Shown here: positions 1 through 7,982 of the stretch, in pieces
Numbering within the stretch: the stretch's first letter is position 1
Layout of the letters: each line of letters begins with the position of its first letter
NCBI GenBank assembly: GCA_002559145.1
Contig: NTXX01000006.1
Span: 1,163-65,162, forward strand
From: Bacillus sp. AFS006103
GTDB taxonomy: Bacteria > Bacillota > Bacilli > Bacillales > Cytobacillaceae
Direction: 5' to 3'
DNA: 64,000 bases
Program-made: the position numbers and the translations under genes
The notes under the pieces: generated by a model
The model's input: only the letters and a program-made list of their open reading frames with translations
What the model was told of the DNA's origin: nothing
Database searches by the model: none

Positions 1-20
1 AGGGCGCTTGCGCTTTTCTA
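1..20. repeat. End of a dispersed GC-rich repeat, cut by the window edge
   Basis: The first 20 bases resemble the terminal GGGCGCTTCCGCTTTTCT of the ~150-bp repeat whose complete copies lie at 24108, 26183 and 42863. Only the end is visible, just downstream of the glyA stop codon. Confidence 0.5.
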
Positions 21-21
21 A

Positions 22-1263
22 TTAATATTCCGGATAAAGTGTAAATTTGCTTGTTAACGCTTCGACGCGGCCTGCTGCTTCCTCAAGTTTCGCCACATCT
101 TCATGATTTTTTAAGGTAAACGCAATGATGGAAGCAATTTCGTCCATTTCCGCTTCACCAAAGCCACGGCTTGTTACTGCCGCCGTACCGATGCGGATAC
201 CGCTTGTTACAAATGGGCTTTGTGGATCATATGGAATCGTGTTTTTATTGACTGTAATACCAATTTCATCAAGGACTTTTTCAGCAACTTTGCCTGTCAG
301 GCCAAGTGTCTGCACGTCCACTAACAGCAGGTGGTTGTCCGTTCCGCCGGAAACGAGCTTCAAGCCCTCTTTTTGGAGACTTTCGGCTAAACGTTGGGCA
401 TTGGTGACAATCTGACCAGCATATGCTTTAAAGCTGTCCTGCAGTGCTTCACCAAAGGCAACAGCTTTTGCAGCTATCACATGCATTAATGGACCGCCTT
501 GAATTCCAGGGAAGATTGATTTATCAATTTTCTTGCCAAATTCCTCTTTGCAAAGGATCATCCCGCCGCGTGGACCGCGCAAGGTTTTATGAGTGGTTGT
601 TGTCACAAAATCAGCGTAAGGAACTGGATTTTGATGCAAACCTGCCGCTACAAGCCCAGCAATGTGCGCCATATCGACCATGAGGTACGCACCGACTTCA
701 TCGGCAATCTCACGGAACTTCGCAAAGTCAATCTCACGAGGATAGGCACTGGCACCGGCAACAATCATTTTCGGTTTGTGCTCAAGTGCTTTGGCACGGA
801 CATCATCATAATTGATGCGGTGTGTTGTTTCGTCGACTCCATATTCAACAAAGTTATATTGAACACCACTGAAGTTAACCGGACTGCCGTGTGTTAAATG
901 GCCGCCGTGAGAGAGATTCATGCCAAGCACGGTGTCACCTTGCTCAAGAACCGTGAAGTAAACGGCCATATTGGCCTGTGCACCTGAGTGCGGCTGTACG
1001 TTTACATACTCCGCTCCGAAAATTTCCTTCGCCCGGTTGCGTGCTAAGTCTTCGACGATATCAACATATTCACAGCCACCATAATAGCGACGGCCAGGAT
1101 ACCCCTCTGCATATTTATTCGTTAATACAGACCCCTGGGCTTCCATGACTGCTTCACTAACAAAGTTTTCTGAGGCAATTAATTCAATTTTGGAACGCTG
1201 ACGACCTAATTCTTTTTGAATCGCTTGAAAAACCTGTTCATCGGCTTGAGACAAATGCTTCAT
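22..1263 (-). CDS. glyA: Serine hydroxymethyltransferase
   Basis: This PLP enzyme interconverts serine and glycine while loading tetrahydrofolate with a one-carbon unit for purine and thymidylate synthesis in the cytosol. The 413-residue protein has the usual family length. The PLP-binding lysine lies in [14 protein letters not shown] (Lys226), and the SENFVS and [13 protein letters not shown] segments of the substrate site are intact. ATG follows an AAAGGGGG ribosome site. It is the first gene of the conserved glyA-ywlG-rpiB-ywlE series and has its own upstream promoter region. Confidence 0.97.
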   Translation of the reverse strand: MKHLSQADEQVFQAIQKELGRQRSKIELIASENFVSEAVMEAQGSVLTNKYAEGYPGRRYYGGCEYVDIVEDLARNRAKEIFGAEYVNVQPHSGAQANMAVYFTVLEQGDTVLGMNLSHGGHLTHGSPVNFSGVQYNFVEYGVDETTHRINYDDVRAKALEHKPKMIVAGASAYPREIDFAKFREIADEVGAYLMVDMAHIAGLVAAGLHQNPVPYADFVTTTTHKTLRGPRGGMILCKEEFGKKIDKSIFPGIQGGPLMHVIAAKAVAFGEALQDSFKAYAGQIVTNAQRLAESLQKEGLKLVSGGTDNHLLLVDVQTLGLTGKVAEKVLDEIGITVNKNTIPYDPQSPFVTSGIRIGTAAVTSRGFGEAEMDEIASIIAFTLKNHEDVAKLEEAAGRVEALTSKFTLYPEY

Positions 1264-1355
1264 GACAAAAAATCCCCCTTTATATGTAAGTACTTATAAA
1301 TTTCTAAAAATTCTTTTTTATTTTAGCAGAAACACACTCAAATTAAAAGAAAAAC

Positions 1356-1465
1356 ATTCTTCGGTTTTTTATAATATTTTTCACCGAAAGTAAACATTTT
1401 TAAATATAGGGTCATTTTTTCACGAACGAATACCTATTATTTTAAAATAATATTCGTCTTTTCAA
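1356..1465 (-). promoter_or_regulatory. Candidate glyA promoter with PurBox-like sites
   Basis: On the minus strand TTGAAA (1460-1465) and AATAAT (1436-1441) are 18 bp apart, a plausible sigma-A promoter with a ~165-nt leader. CGAA cores in both orientations occur at 1360-1364, 1384-1388, 1423-1430 and 1453-1456; 1356-1368 read on the minus strand is AAAACCGAAGAAT, one mismatch from the PurR box AWWWCCGAACWWT. glyA is a PurR target in B. subtilis. Spacing of the cores differs from the classical 16-17 bp pair, so PurR control is inferred only. Confidence 0.4.
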
Positions 1466-1532
1466 CAAAGCCTCTTCTACTCCATAAAATCATACAGGCA
1501 TATAAAACTTTAATGGCAGACACCCCATTGCA

Positions 1533-2099
1533 TTAAGAGCAGCTTGTGTTTTCCTGATTCCATTCGTATACGGCTCTCACTCCGCCGATCAACTTTGGAC
1601 GAACCTTGGCCAGGGTGACATGGGCCTGTCCGACGCTTTTTTGCTTGACGCGGATGGGAACGGCGACATGTTTTAAATGCATGCCAATGAGTGTGTTGCC
1701 AATGTCGATGCCGGCATCCGCCTTTATAAACTCGACAACAACGGCATCATCCATCGCTCCAAACGCGTACGTTGCCATCGCTCCTCCAGCTGTTCGGACA
1801 GGGATAACTGAAACTTCATCGAGACGCTTTTCCACTAATACTGCTCGTTCGACAACCAAGGCTCGGTTTAGATGCTCGCAGCATTGGAAGGCAAGTACAA
1901 TCCCCGTTTCCTCTTGGAGTTTTTTCAAACAGCGGTAAATCATTTCCGCCACTTCAACGGTCCCCGATGTCCCAATTCTCTCCCCGATGACCTCACTCGT
2001 ACTGCAGCCAATCACTAGCAGCTGCCCTTGTTTGAATGCTGCCTGTTCTTTGAATTCCGTTAGTATCGCTTCCAATTCCTGTTCACACTTTAGAATCAT
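1533..2099 (-). CDS. ywlG: UPF0340/DUF436 family protein YwlG
   Basis: A conserved Firmicutes protein of unknown function, found between glyA and rpiB as in B. subtilis. The sequence has the family's GCSTSEV and [10 protein letters not shown] segments with conserved cysteines (QCCEHLNR), and the C-terminal [12 protein letters not shown] tail. I chose the ATG at 2099 (188 residues) because GAGGAGGG lies 8 bases upstream; an in-frame ATG 39 bases earlier has no ribosome site. No signal peptide or membrane segment is visible. It starts 45 bp after the rpiB stop, so the two are probably co-transcribed. Confidence 0.88.
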   Translation of the reverse strand: MILKCEQELEAILTEFKEQAAFKQGQLLVIGCSTSEVIGERIGTSGTVEVAEMIYRCLKKLQEETGIVLAFQCCEHLNRALVVERAVLVEKRLDEVSVIPVRTAGGAMATYAFGAMDDAVVVEFIKADAGIDIGNTLIGMHLKHVAVPIRVKQKSVGQAHVTLAKVRPKLIGGVRAVYEWNQENTSCS

Positions 2100-2144
2100 A
2101 AACCTTGCCCTCCTCGAACAATTTTCAGTCCAATCCAAGCCTGG

Positions 2145-2591
2145 TTAGAGGTACTTATCCTCATATTCGCTAATTTTTCCAACACGCCCTGCATGGCGGC
2201 CGCCTTCAAATTCACCTGTTAACCAGATTTGGGCAATATCTCGGGCAAGACCGGGTCCAATGACACGCTCACCCATCGCAAGAATATTTGAATCATTATG
2301 GGCCCGCGTTGCTTTTGCGCTAAATGTATCATGAACTAGGGCACAGCGGATCCCCTTCACCTTATTGGCAGCAATCGTCATGCCAATTCCAGTCCCACAA
2401 ATTAGGATGGCACGGTCAAACTCGCCGCTCGCCACCTTTTTTGCAACGGGCAATGCATAATCAGGATAATCGACAGATGTTTCACATTCACAGCCAAAAT
2501 CCTCGTATTCCAGTCCCATTTCTTTAAGTAATTGCGCAATTTCTTTGCGAAGATTAACCCCGCCATGGTCTGATGCTAATGCCACTTTCAT
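2145..2591 (-). CDS. rpiB: Ribose-5-phosphate isomerase B
   Basis: Interconverts ribose-5-phosphate and ribulose-5-phosphate in the pentose phosphate pathway. The protein has 148 residues, usual for the RpiB/LacAB family. The phosphate-binding ALASDHGG motif is at residues 4-11 and the catalytic cysteine is in ICGTGIG (Cys65), the RpiB signature. It sits between ywlE and ywlG and is probably transcribed with ywlG and perhaps from its own promoter in the ~180-bp gap after ywlE. Confidence 0.95.
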   Translation of the reverse strand: MKVALASDHGGVNLRKEIAQLLKEMGLEYEDFGCECETSVDYPDYALPVAKKVASGEFDRAILICGTGIGMTIAANKVKGIRCALVHDTFSAKATRAHNDSNILAMGERVIGPGLARDIAQIWLTGEFEGGRHAGRVGKISEYEDKYL

Positions 2592-2732
2592 GTTAATAAC
2601 CTCCGATATCTTATTAACGGACGATCCCCACTAAGGGGCTTATCCTCTCGTGATTAATTTTGACATACTGCTATAAAAAGATAAAGTTTCAACCAAAAAT
2701 AAAGTTTCCATTAAACTGAATAGCCTAGCCAA

Positions 2733-2763
2733 AAATTAAAGCCCTCTTTTCAAAAAAGAGAGC
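2733..2763 (-). terminator. Terminator after ywlE
   Basis: On the minus strand GCTCTCTTTT pairs with AAAAGAGGGC around a 3-nt loop and is followed by TTTAATTTTT. It lies a few bases after the ywlE stop codon. Confidence 0.75.
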
Positions 2764-2768
2764 CTGAG

Positions 2769-3206
2769 TTACTTTAGTTTTCCAATCGCTTTGTCAATTA
2801 ATCCATTTAGTTCACGAAAGGTTTCTTCGTACATAGCTAAGCTTCCTCCGTAAGGGTCGACCACATCTGAACCCGAGCCTTCACCGCTGTATTCTTTTAA
2901 AGTAAATACTTTTTGACCCAGCTGCGGGTATTGCTGCAGAATGGCCATCTTATGTGAGGATGTCATCGTAAGGATGAGATTAGCCCATTCGACCTCGTCA
3001 CGGGTTAACAAGCTGGAGCGGTGATTGTGTGTAATCCCATTGTCCTCCAATACCCTTTTCACATGAGCGGAAGCCTCACTGCCGTTCGCAGCATAGATTC
3101 CTGCCGACCGCACCTCAACTCTGTCAATTTCTTTATTTTTCAAAATTGCCTCAGCCATAGGACTCCTACATGTATTTCCTGTACATACAAACAAAATGCG
3201 CTGCAA
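2769..3206 (-). CDS. ywlE: Protein arginine phosphatase YwlE
   Basis: Low-molecular-weight phosphatase fold; YwlE removes phosphate from phosphoarginine placed on proteins by McsB, opposing McsB-ClpCP protein marking. The P-loop CTGNTCRSP is at residues 8-16 and includes the threonine after Asn that distinguishes arginine phosphatases from tyrosine phosphatases; the general-acid aspartate is in VVDPYGG. I chose a TTG start at 3206 (145 residues): AAGGAGG lies 8 bases upstream of it, and the ribosome site would fall inside the coding sequence if translation began at the earlier TTG at 3227. Confidence 0.9.
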   Translation of the reverse strand: MQRILFVCTGNTCRSPMAEAILKNKEIDRVEVRSAGIYAANGSEASAHVKRVLEDNGITHNHRSSLLTRDEVEWANLILTMTSSHKMAILQQYPQLGQKVFTLKEYSGEGSGSDVVDPYGGSLAMYEETFRELNGLIDKAIGKLK

Positions 3207-3292
3207 AGTGTTTTCCTCCTTACTCAAGATCTTATGTAATTTATCTTATCATATTTAAGTTTGGGATTCGAAAGGGTTAGCCTATCCACCTG

Positions 3293-3850
3293 TTACCAGA
3301 ATGGGGCAAGTAGTTTTAAGCCGAAGGCAAGTAAAATTGCACCGCCAAGAGCCTCGCTGTATGACCCGACCCAGCCCTGCATCTTGCGGCCAAGCAGCAG
3401 TCCAGCCCAGGTTTGCACGGTTGCCATGATTCCAAAGCACAAAATAACCATAATTGTCTTGGCCCCGTATATTCCTAAGGTAAGCCCAACAGAAAAACTA
3501 TCAAGACTTACGCTCAAGGCAAACAGCAGCAAGCCGAAACCAATCGGAGAGATGACTTTCTCCTCGCCCTTTTTGAGGGTCGACCACACCATTTGCACCC
3601 CCAGCAGAATCAGCAGAAAACCACCGATAAAGGTCGCAAAGGTACCAAACTTCTCAGATAAAAATTTTCCCGCAACTAAACCCAGCAGTGGCATCCATAC
3701 GTGAAATAAGCCAATCGTGATGCCAATATTAAAAATTTTTCGAAGCCGAAGTTTGTACATTCCCATGCCAAGTCCGACTGAAAATGCATCCATCCCTAAT
3801 GCAAACGCCATTAATAGAAGAGTAACTATTTCGCCAATCATTTCAGACAT
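3293..3850 (-). CDS. mntP: MntP-family manganese efflux pump (YwlD)
   Basis: A 185-residue membrane protein with six hydrophobic segments and the two MntP signature repeats, [12 protein letters not shown] near the N-terminus and [12 protein letters not shown] in the middle; the paired intramembrane aspartates are thought to carry Mn(II). The predicted role is export of excess manganese across the plasma membrane. ATG follows AAGGAGG by 10 bases. A TATAAT element occurs on the minus strand at 3949-3954, but I could not find a yybP-ykoY Mn riboswitch in the leader. Confidence 0.88.
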   Translation of the reverse strand: MSEMIGEIVTLLLMAFALGMDAFSVGLGMGMYKLRLRKIFNIGITIGLFHVWMPLLGLVAGKFLSEKFGTFATFIGGFLLILLGVQMVWSTLKKGEEKVISPIGFGLLLFALSVSLDSFSVGLTLGIYGAKTIMVILCFGIMATVQTWAGLLLGRKMQGWVGSYSEALGGAILLAFGLKLLAPFW

Positions 3851-3997
3851 GCGGCCCCCGCCTCCTTGGACTAACTACCCTAGCATATGCAAGTCCTAAT
3901 AAATTTAGAAGTCTGGTTGGGGAACTGAAAATTTGATTACCTCCATCTATTATAGCGTACAAATCGCCTAAACATTTCCAAAATTTGTTACATAATA

Positions 3998-4082
3998 GTG
4001 CCTGACACCGATTAATTCACTCACGCCAAAGTTGGTGCCCGGCACCAAAAAATTCGCCCCCGCAACCTTGGTGCCTGACACC
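3998..4082. repeat. Three tandem 36-37 bp units headed by GTGCCTGACACC
   Basis: GTGCCTGACACC (3998), GTGCCCGGCACC (4035) and GTGCCTGACACC (4071) begin successive units of 37 and 36 bp, the third cut short by an A-run. The filler sequences are alignable (an A/T run, then TTC, then a C-rich stretch), so this is a decayed tandem duplication and not three chance motifs. It lies between the mntP promoter region and the ywlC terminator. Confidence 0.75.
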
Positions 4083-4085
4083 AAA

Positions 4086-4124
4086 AAAAAAACACCCGGT
4101 CCCCTCGTCGGGGAACCAGGTGTT
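4086..4124 (-). terminator. Strong terminator of ywlC
   Basis: On the minus strand AACACCTGGTTCCCC pairs with GGGGACCGGGTGTT around a GACGA loop and runs into a T tract. The stem begins at the ywlC stop codon. Confidence 0.9.
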
Positions 4125-5166
4125 ATTCAGCAATCAACTTATTTCCAGCCGCTTTTTGTAGGCGGTTCATAATTGCATTTCCGACACCTTCGTTCGGAAA
4201 CACTTCGCTGAAAATGATATCCACCTGTTTCAAATTAAATTTTCGCAGCGTATCATATAGCGCCGTGGCGACAGTTTCCAGCTCCTCCCGCTTCCCGCAG
4301 GCCAGCACAACATCTGCTTCCAACACATCAACTTGCTCCTCCGTTGTAAGCACCCCGACCCGCAAACCCGCCGTTCGCTTTTCTTCTACTAAACTCTGGA
4401 GAAATTGCGTGGTGCCTGACACCATATATAACGGTGCATTCGGGGCATAGTGTTGGTATTTCATGCCCGGAGCTTTCGGCCGGGCCGCCTCATCGGTTAA
4501 TGCGGCATCGACACGAACTTCACCAATTACGGCTTTGAGCTGCTCTTTTGTTACCCCGCCTGGTCTTAGGATAACTGGAATGGCTTCCGTGCAATCGATG
4601 ACTGTTGATTCAACGCCAATCCCTGTTGCACCCCCGTCAATCACGCCGGCAATTTTTCCATTTAAATCGTCCAAGACATGCTGGGCATTAGTTGGACTCG
4701 GTTTACCTGAGCTATTGGCACTCGGGGCGGCAATCGGCAGTCCACAGCATTTCAACAATGCCAGTGCGACCGGATGGTCCGGCATCCTCACCGCGATCGT
4801 TGCCAACCCGGCTGTGGCCGATTCTGCTAGCACGCCTTCTTTCTTTTTAAAAATAATTGTCAACGGACCCGGCCAAAACGCCTCCATTAAAACTTCAGCC
4901 TTGTCGGGGACCTCAGCCACAAACGTGCTCAGCTGCTTTTTATCCGCAATGTGGATTATTAGTGGATTATCACTTGGCCTGCCCTTGGCTGCAAAAATCT
5001 TCGCTACCGCCACATCACTTTCAGCGTTACCTCCAAGACCATAAACCGTCTCTGTAGGGAGGGCAACTACTTCATTATCCCGTAAAAAATTTGCTGCATC
5101 CACAACTTGTGGATTACTTTCAAGATTATCCACAGACTTATCCACTTTCCAAACTTTTGTGTTCAT
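4123..5166 (-). CDS. ywlC: Threonylcarbamoyl-AMP synthase (Sua5/YwlC)
   Basis: Makes L-threonylcarbamoyladenylate from threonine, bicarbonate and ATP, the first step of the t6A37 modification of ANN-decoding tRNAs; TsaB, TsaD and TsaE finish the transfer. The 347-residue protein has the YrdC-type catalytic domain (about 20-205, with PTETVYGLG and KGRPSDNPL for nucleotide binding) and the separate Sua5 domain at the C-terminus. A GGTGCCTGACACC element (4411-4423) lies inside the gene and encodes VSGT near residue 248 without changing the expected length. The ribosome site overlaps a DnaA box. Confidence 0.95.
   Translation of the reverse strand: MNTKVWKVDKSVDNLESNPQVVDAANFLRDNEVVALPTETVYGLGGNAESDVAVAKIFAAKGRPSDNPLIIHIADKKQLSTFVAEVPDKAEVLMEAFWPGPLTIIFKKKEGVLAESATAGLATIAVRMPDHPVALALLKCCGLPIAAPSANSSGKPSPTNAQHVLDDLNGKIAGVIDGGATGIGVESTVIDCTEAIPVILRPGGVTKEQLKAVIGEVRVDAALTDEAARPKAPGMKYQHYAPNAPLYMVSGTTQFLQSLVEEKRTAGLRVGVLTTEEQVDVLEADVVLACGKREELETVATALYDTLRKFNLKQVDIIFSEVFPNEGVGNAIMNRLQKAAGNKLIAE
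4411..4423. repeat. GGTGCCTGACACC element inside ywlC
   Basis: A perfect copy of the 13-bp motif found elsewhere in the window. On the coding strand it reads GGTGTCAGGCACC and supplies Val-Ser-Gly-Thr in the Sua5 domain. Confidence 0.8.
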
Positions 5167-5387
5167 AGTTATCCACCTTTATCACAAATGAGTCTATTAG
5201 CGAAATTTGGCGAATTTAGTCACCTAGACTCATATTTTTCACTCAATACGTTTGAAAGTATAAAAGAAGGTGGGCATAAAAACAAGTGTTATCCACAAAT
5301 TGTGCACAACTTCCTTGAAAAAGTGGATAACTTTGTGGATATACCCACAATTATAGTGAAAATTTTAAAAATAATGAGTTATCCACA
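5108..5387. promoter_or_regulatory. DnaA-box cluster between ywlC and ywlB
   Basis: Three perfect TTATCCACA boxes occur at 5126-5134, 5289-5297 and 5379-5387. One-mismatch boxes occur at 5108-5116, 5138-5146, 5169-5177, 5322-5330 and 5334-5342, in both orientations. Eight sites in 280 bp is far above chance. The ywlC-ywlB intergenic region is one of the oriC-distal DnaA-binding clusters reported for B. subtilis, where such clusters restrain initiation by titrating DnaA. Boxes extend into the ends of both flanking genes, and one overlaps the ywlC ribosome site. Confidence 0.85.
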
Positions 5388-5797
5388 TTTAAAACGTGTC
5401 GAATATGTTTAGATTGATAAAATTCGCTGGGTATTTCTGCCCGATCAATTCTCTGGAAGCCCATTATTTCAAAAAACGGCAAGGCTACGCTCTTATTTGT
5501 TGCCAAAAACAAACCTTTCATCCCTTTTTCTTTTGCTAATTGCATCATTTGATCAAAAAGAATAAAGATTTCCTTTTCTGCTTGTCCAGGGGAAACTACA
5601 AGTGAACGCAAGAGCCCAAACTCTGTGAAGGCTTCCATCCCAAGCGAACCCATTATTGTGCCATACTCATTCTCTAGCAACAAAAAATAATCAACCGTTT
5701 CTTCTGTCAGTCCATCCGTCCCAAGTTTGGCTCTAGATAAAAACTCTCGTAAACCGTCCAAATCTTGTTTATTTGCTCTACGAATCAATGCCCGCAT
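5351..5797 (-). CDS. ywlB: GNAT-family N-acetyltransferase (YwlB-like)
   Basis: A 148-residue acetyl-CoA-dependent acyltransferase of the GNAT fold. Visible features are the N-terminal IRRANKQDLDGLREFL segment, the LRSLVVSPGQ region equivalent to the acetyl-CoA-binding motif A, and the FFEIMGFQRI C-terminal motif. It resembles the ArgA/YwlB group, but no substrate can be read from the sequence. I took the ATG at 5797, with AGAGGTGG just upstream, over a GTG three codons earlier. Its 3' end contains a perfect DnaA box. It lies between ywlC and spoIIR, as ywlB does in B. subtilis. Confidence 0.8.
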   Translation of the reverse strand: MRALIRRANKQDLDGLREFLSRAKLGTDGLTEETVDYFLLLENEYGTIMGSLGMEAFTEFGLLRSLVVSPGQAEKEIFILFDQMMQLAKEKGMKGLFLATNKSVALPFFEIMGFQRIDRAEIPSEFYQSKHIRHVLNVDNSLFLKFSL

Positions 5798-5920
5798 CCC
5801 ATCCACCTCTTTTTTAGATTCTACTCTATGAATATGGATGAGATTGAAAAAATAGAACTGCTAGATTGCGGGAATCTAGTAAAATTTCATGAAGCAAACG
5901 GCCGCCGCCTTTTTTACACT

Positions 5921-5949
5921 AAAAACCAGCCCCATGGTTGGAACTGGCT
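5921..5949 (-). terminator. Terminator of spoIIR
   Basis: The minus-strand sequence after the spoIIR stop forms GCCAG...CTGG with an inner CCAA/GGG stem and ends in GGTTTTTA. The stem is imperfect. Confidence 0.6.
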
Positions 5950-6902
5950 TAATTAAACATCTTTTCCCACATCTCTACCACGAAAAACTTCACTTCCACC
6001 GGCTTCTCATCTTCCGAGGTATACACAGGCGCTGCCTTTTCAGCTACCTTCACCGTCTCTTCTGCATCTTCAATCACAATTTCATTGAACACGGGCACAT
6101 TTTTTTCAATCAACCGCTCAGGTTTCTTCATTTCTACTTCATCATCAGTTGCCACTTTTTCCACAACTGTCTTCGGTTCTTCCTTTACCACCTTAACCTC
6201 TTTCGGTCCACCCGAACTTGTTTCCTCTTTCTGAACCTTAACTTCTTTCGGACCGCTTGAACTTGCTACCACTTCTTCATTCTTAAACTTTTTCGGTTTC
6301 TCACTAGAGCTTGCTTCCCTTTTTACTTTTTCAACTGGCTTGTCAGGATTCACAGTTTTTGCATGAGCTTTTTTCTCCTCCTCAAAGCCATCACTCACCG
6401 CGACACCATTTGAAAAATCAAGGAAGCATAATGGCGGATAAAGCACACACCACCAGTTCGCGCCTTCACCGCTCCCAAGCGTAATCAATATCGCTTGATA
6501 CTCACCAGCCGGATATAAAAATTGGCCATATAATTTTGTCGGAAACTGAACCTTGCCGAACTCAACGTTCACCGATTGATTGGACCCTTGCTCTCGGACT
6601 ACCTGTTCCGAAATCGCTTGAATCTCAGGAAGCTTCGCCTTGATGACCGTTCTTGCTTTTTCCATTGACGTTAAATCCTGCACCCACAGTGTAATCTGCG
6701 CGTTCACCGCATCGCGCACCTTCCGCTTAATTGCTTGGTCTTCTTCAAAATCACTGTTTGCCAGAATCCTGAGCCGAATCGCTTCACCCGGAATCACAAT
6801 CGATTCCTTCGCAGCTGCTTCCGTCTTCGGCATATATAAACTCAACATTGTCCCTAAAGACAACACGATTAGATAACTCCAAACCACTAATTTACTTCTC
6901 AT
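5949..6902 (-). CDS. spoIIR: Stage II sporulation protein R with an enlarged linker
   Basis: SpoIIR is made in the forespore under sigma-F, is secreted into the intermembrane space and triggers SpoIIGA to process pro-sigma-E in the mother cell. Residues 1-30 form a signal/anchor segment, and residues 35-170 form the conserved domain (AIRLRILANSD, WWCVLYPPLCFLDF). The protein has 317 residues, against about 224 in B. subtilis. The excess is a Lys/Glu/Val-rich stretch (about 171-300) containing two copies of a GPKEVKV-KEE unit. The conserved C-terminal tail VKFFVVEMWEKMF returns at 304-316, so this is an internal insertion and not a frameshift. Confidence 0.93.
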   Translation of the reverse strand: MRSKLVVWSYLIVLSLGTMLSLYMPKTEAAAKESIVIPGEAIRLRILANSDFEEDQAIKRKVRDAVNAQITLWVQDLTSMEKARTVIKAKLPEIQAISEQVVREQGSNQSVNVEFGKVQFPTKLYGQFLYPAGEYQAILITLGSGEGANWWCVLYPPLCFLDFSNGVAVSDGFEEEKKAHAKTVNPDKPVEKVKREASSSEKPKKFKNEEVVASSSGPKEVKVQKEETSSGGPKEVKVVKEEPKTVVEKVATDDEVEMKKPERLIEKNVPVFNEIVIEDAEETVKVAEKAAPVYTSEDEKPVEVKFFVVEMWEKMFN

Positions 6903-6927
6903 TCTGACACCGTCCCTTCGATATCTT

Positions 6928-6957
6928 CATTTTGGACAAAATGCCAGAATCTTAAAC
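6928..6957 (-). promoter_or_regulatory. Candidate sigma-F promoter of spoIIR
   Basis: On the minus strand GTTTA (6953-6957) and GTCCAAAATG (6928-6937) are 15 bp apart. They match the sigma-F consensus GYWTA and GGNNANANTR with one mismatch. spoIIR is a known sigma-F gene. Confidence 0.55.
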
Positions 6958-7012
6958 TATTAAATTTTGATATTTTCCATAAAGCCAAGGGCAAACCTCT
7001 AGAAGATTTTCT

Positions 7013-7045
7013 TCTAAAAAAGCTTCGGGACTTAAGCCCCGAAGC
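7013..7045 (-). terminator. Terminator of prmC
   Basis: GCTTCGGGGCTTAAGTCCCGAAGC followed by TTTTTT on the minus strand; the prmC TAA lies within the hairpin. It separates prfA-prmC from spoIIR. Confidence 0.9.
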
Positions 7046-7982
7046 CGATTTCTGCAAATACCATGCGATCCTTGCCAAACAAATCATTCACTATCTCTAC
7101 CTTTGCATCCTCAAAAGCCTTTTGTATAAGCTCCGCTACCGCTTCGCCTTGGCCCGCCCCAATTTCGAAACCAACCAACGCTCGCACTTCCAGCACCTGC
7201 GGCAGCTCAATCATAAAGCGGCGGTAAAAATCCAAGCCATCCGTCCCTGCAAACAAGGCCCGGTGAGGCTCATGCTCCGTCACAACCTCCGACATCGTTG
7301 TCATATCACCAAGCGGAATATACGGCGGATTTGAGAGGATCACATCAAACCTAGCCCCGCCCTCAATAAACGGAACAAGTAAATCACCCTGAACAAACTC
7401 AACCTCTGCCCCAAGCCGCGCCGCATTCTCACGCGCCACAGAGAGCGATGTCTCCGCAATATCAGTCCCTAACACCCTTAACACTGGCCCCTCATTACTT
7501 TCGGTGCCTGACACCATTTCTACTCGCCCCGTAGTACTATTAGTGCCTGTCACCACCCGCAGTTCGGCTTCTTCAAGCTTCATGGTAATCGCGATGGCAC
7601 CGCTTCCTGTGCCGATATCTGCTAACAGGATAACCTGCTTGCCGCCAAAAAGCCGTTTGATCCGTTGAAGTGCTCCGTAGACGAGTTCTTCGGTTTCCGG
7701 CCTCGGAATCAGCACCTCTTCATTGACGATAAACGGGCGCCCATAAAACTCCTCGGATCCGATAATATACTGCACCGGTGTACCCTTCACATGTTCTTCA
7801 ACCGCTTTTTCAAACTCAGCCCACACCCCCGGCGCCAACTCATCGCGAACATTCGCAAATAACTGCGACCGCGACATCCCTGTCAAATGGCGAAGTAACA
7901 ACTCACCCGCATTCTCATCACGACTCGCAGAAACTAAAAAAGAAGAAGCCCATTGAAGAGCTTCATAGACTTTTTTACTCAT
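7032..7982 (-). CDS. prmC: Release-factor glutamine methyltransferase
   Basis: Methylates the glutamine of the GGQ motif of RF1 and RF2 using S-adenosylmethionine. The SAM site [11 protein letters not shown] is at about 122-132 and the catalytic NPPY is at 218-221. The start at 7982 (316 residues) matches the family N-terminus and overlaps the prfA stop by 8 bp; the ATG at 8015 has no ribosome site. Odd feature: residues 144-169 are two degenerate 13-residue repeats (each starting V-x-G-T, like the native VLGTD at 170) inserted between the SAM motif and the next beta strand. Confidence 0.93.
   Translation of the reverse strand: MSKKVYEALQWASSFLVSASRDENAGELLLRHLTGMSRSQLFANVRDELAPGVWAEFEKAVEEHVKGTPVQYIIGSEEFYGRPFIVNEEVLIPRPETEELVYGALQRIKRLFGGKQVILLADIGTGSGAIAITMKLEEAELRVVTGTNSTTGRVEMVSGTESNEGPVLRVLGTDIAETSLSVARENAARLGAEVEFVQGDLLVPFIEGGARFDVILSNPPYIPLGDMTTMSEVVTEHEPHRALFAGTDGLDFYRRFMIELPQVLEVRALVGFEIGAGQGEAVAELIQKAFEDAKVEIVNDLFGKDRMVFAEIGFGA
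7476..7553 (-). repeat. In-frame 2 x 39-bp tandem repeat within prmC
   Basis: On the coding strand the units 7553-7515 and 7514-7476 are each exactly 13 codons. They begin GTGACAGGCACT and GTGTCAGGCACC and share AGTA-T-A-GGGGC-AGT later. A third partial start, GTGTTAGGGACT, begins the native continuation at 7475. The heads are the same 13-bp motif seen between genes elsewhere in the window. Confidence 0.8.

Noticed and set aside
3851-3997. yybP-ykoY manganese riboswitch ahead of mntP
   Set aside because: The leader is short and I could not find the conserved GGGGAGUAG start or the paired helices.
5829-5956. Small plus-strand frame (MNMDEIEKIELLDCGNL...) between ywlB and spoIIR
   Set aside because: No ribosome-binding site, it overlaps the spoIIR terminator and 3' end, and it has no recognisable family.
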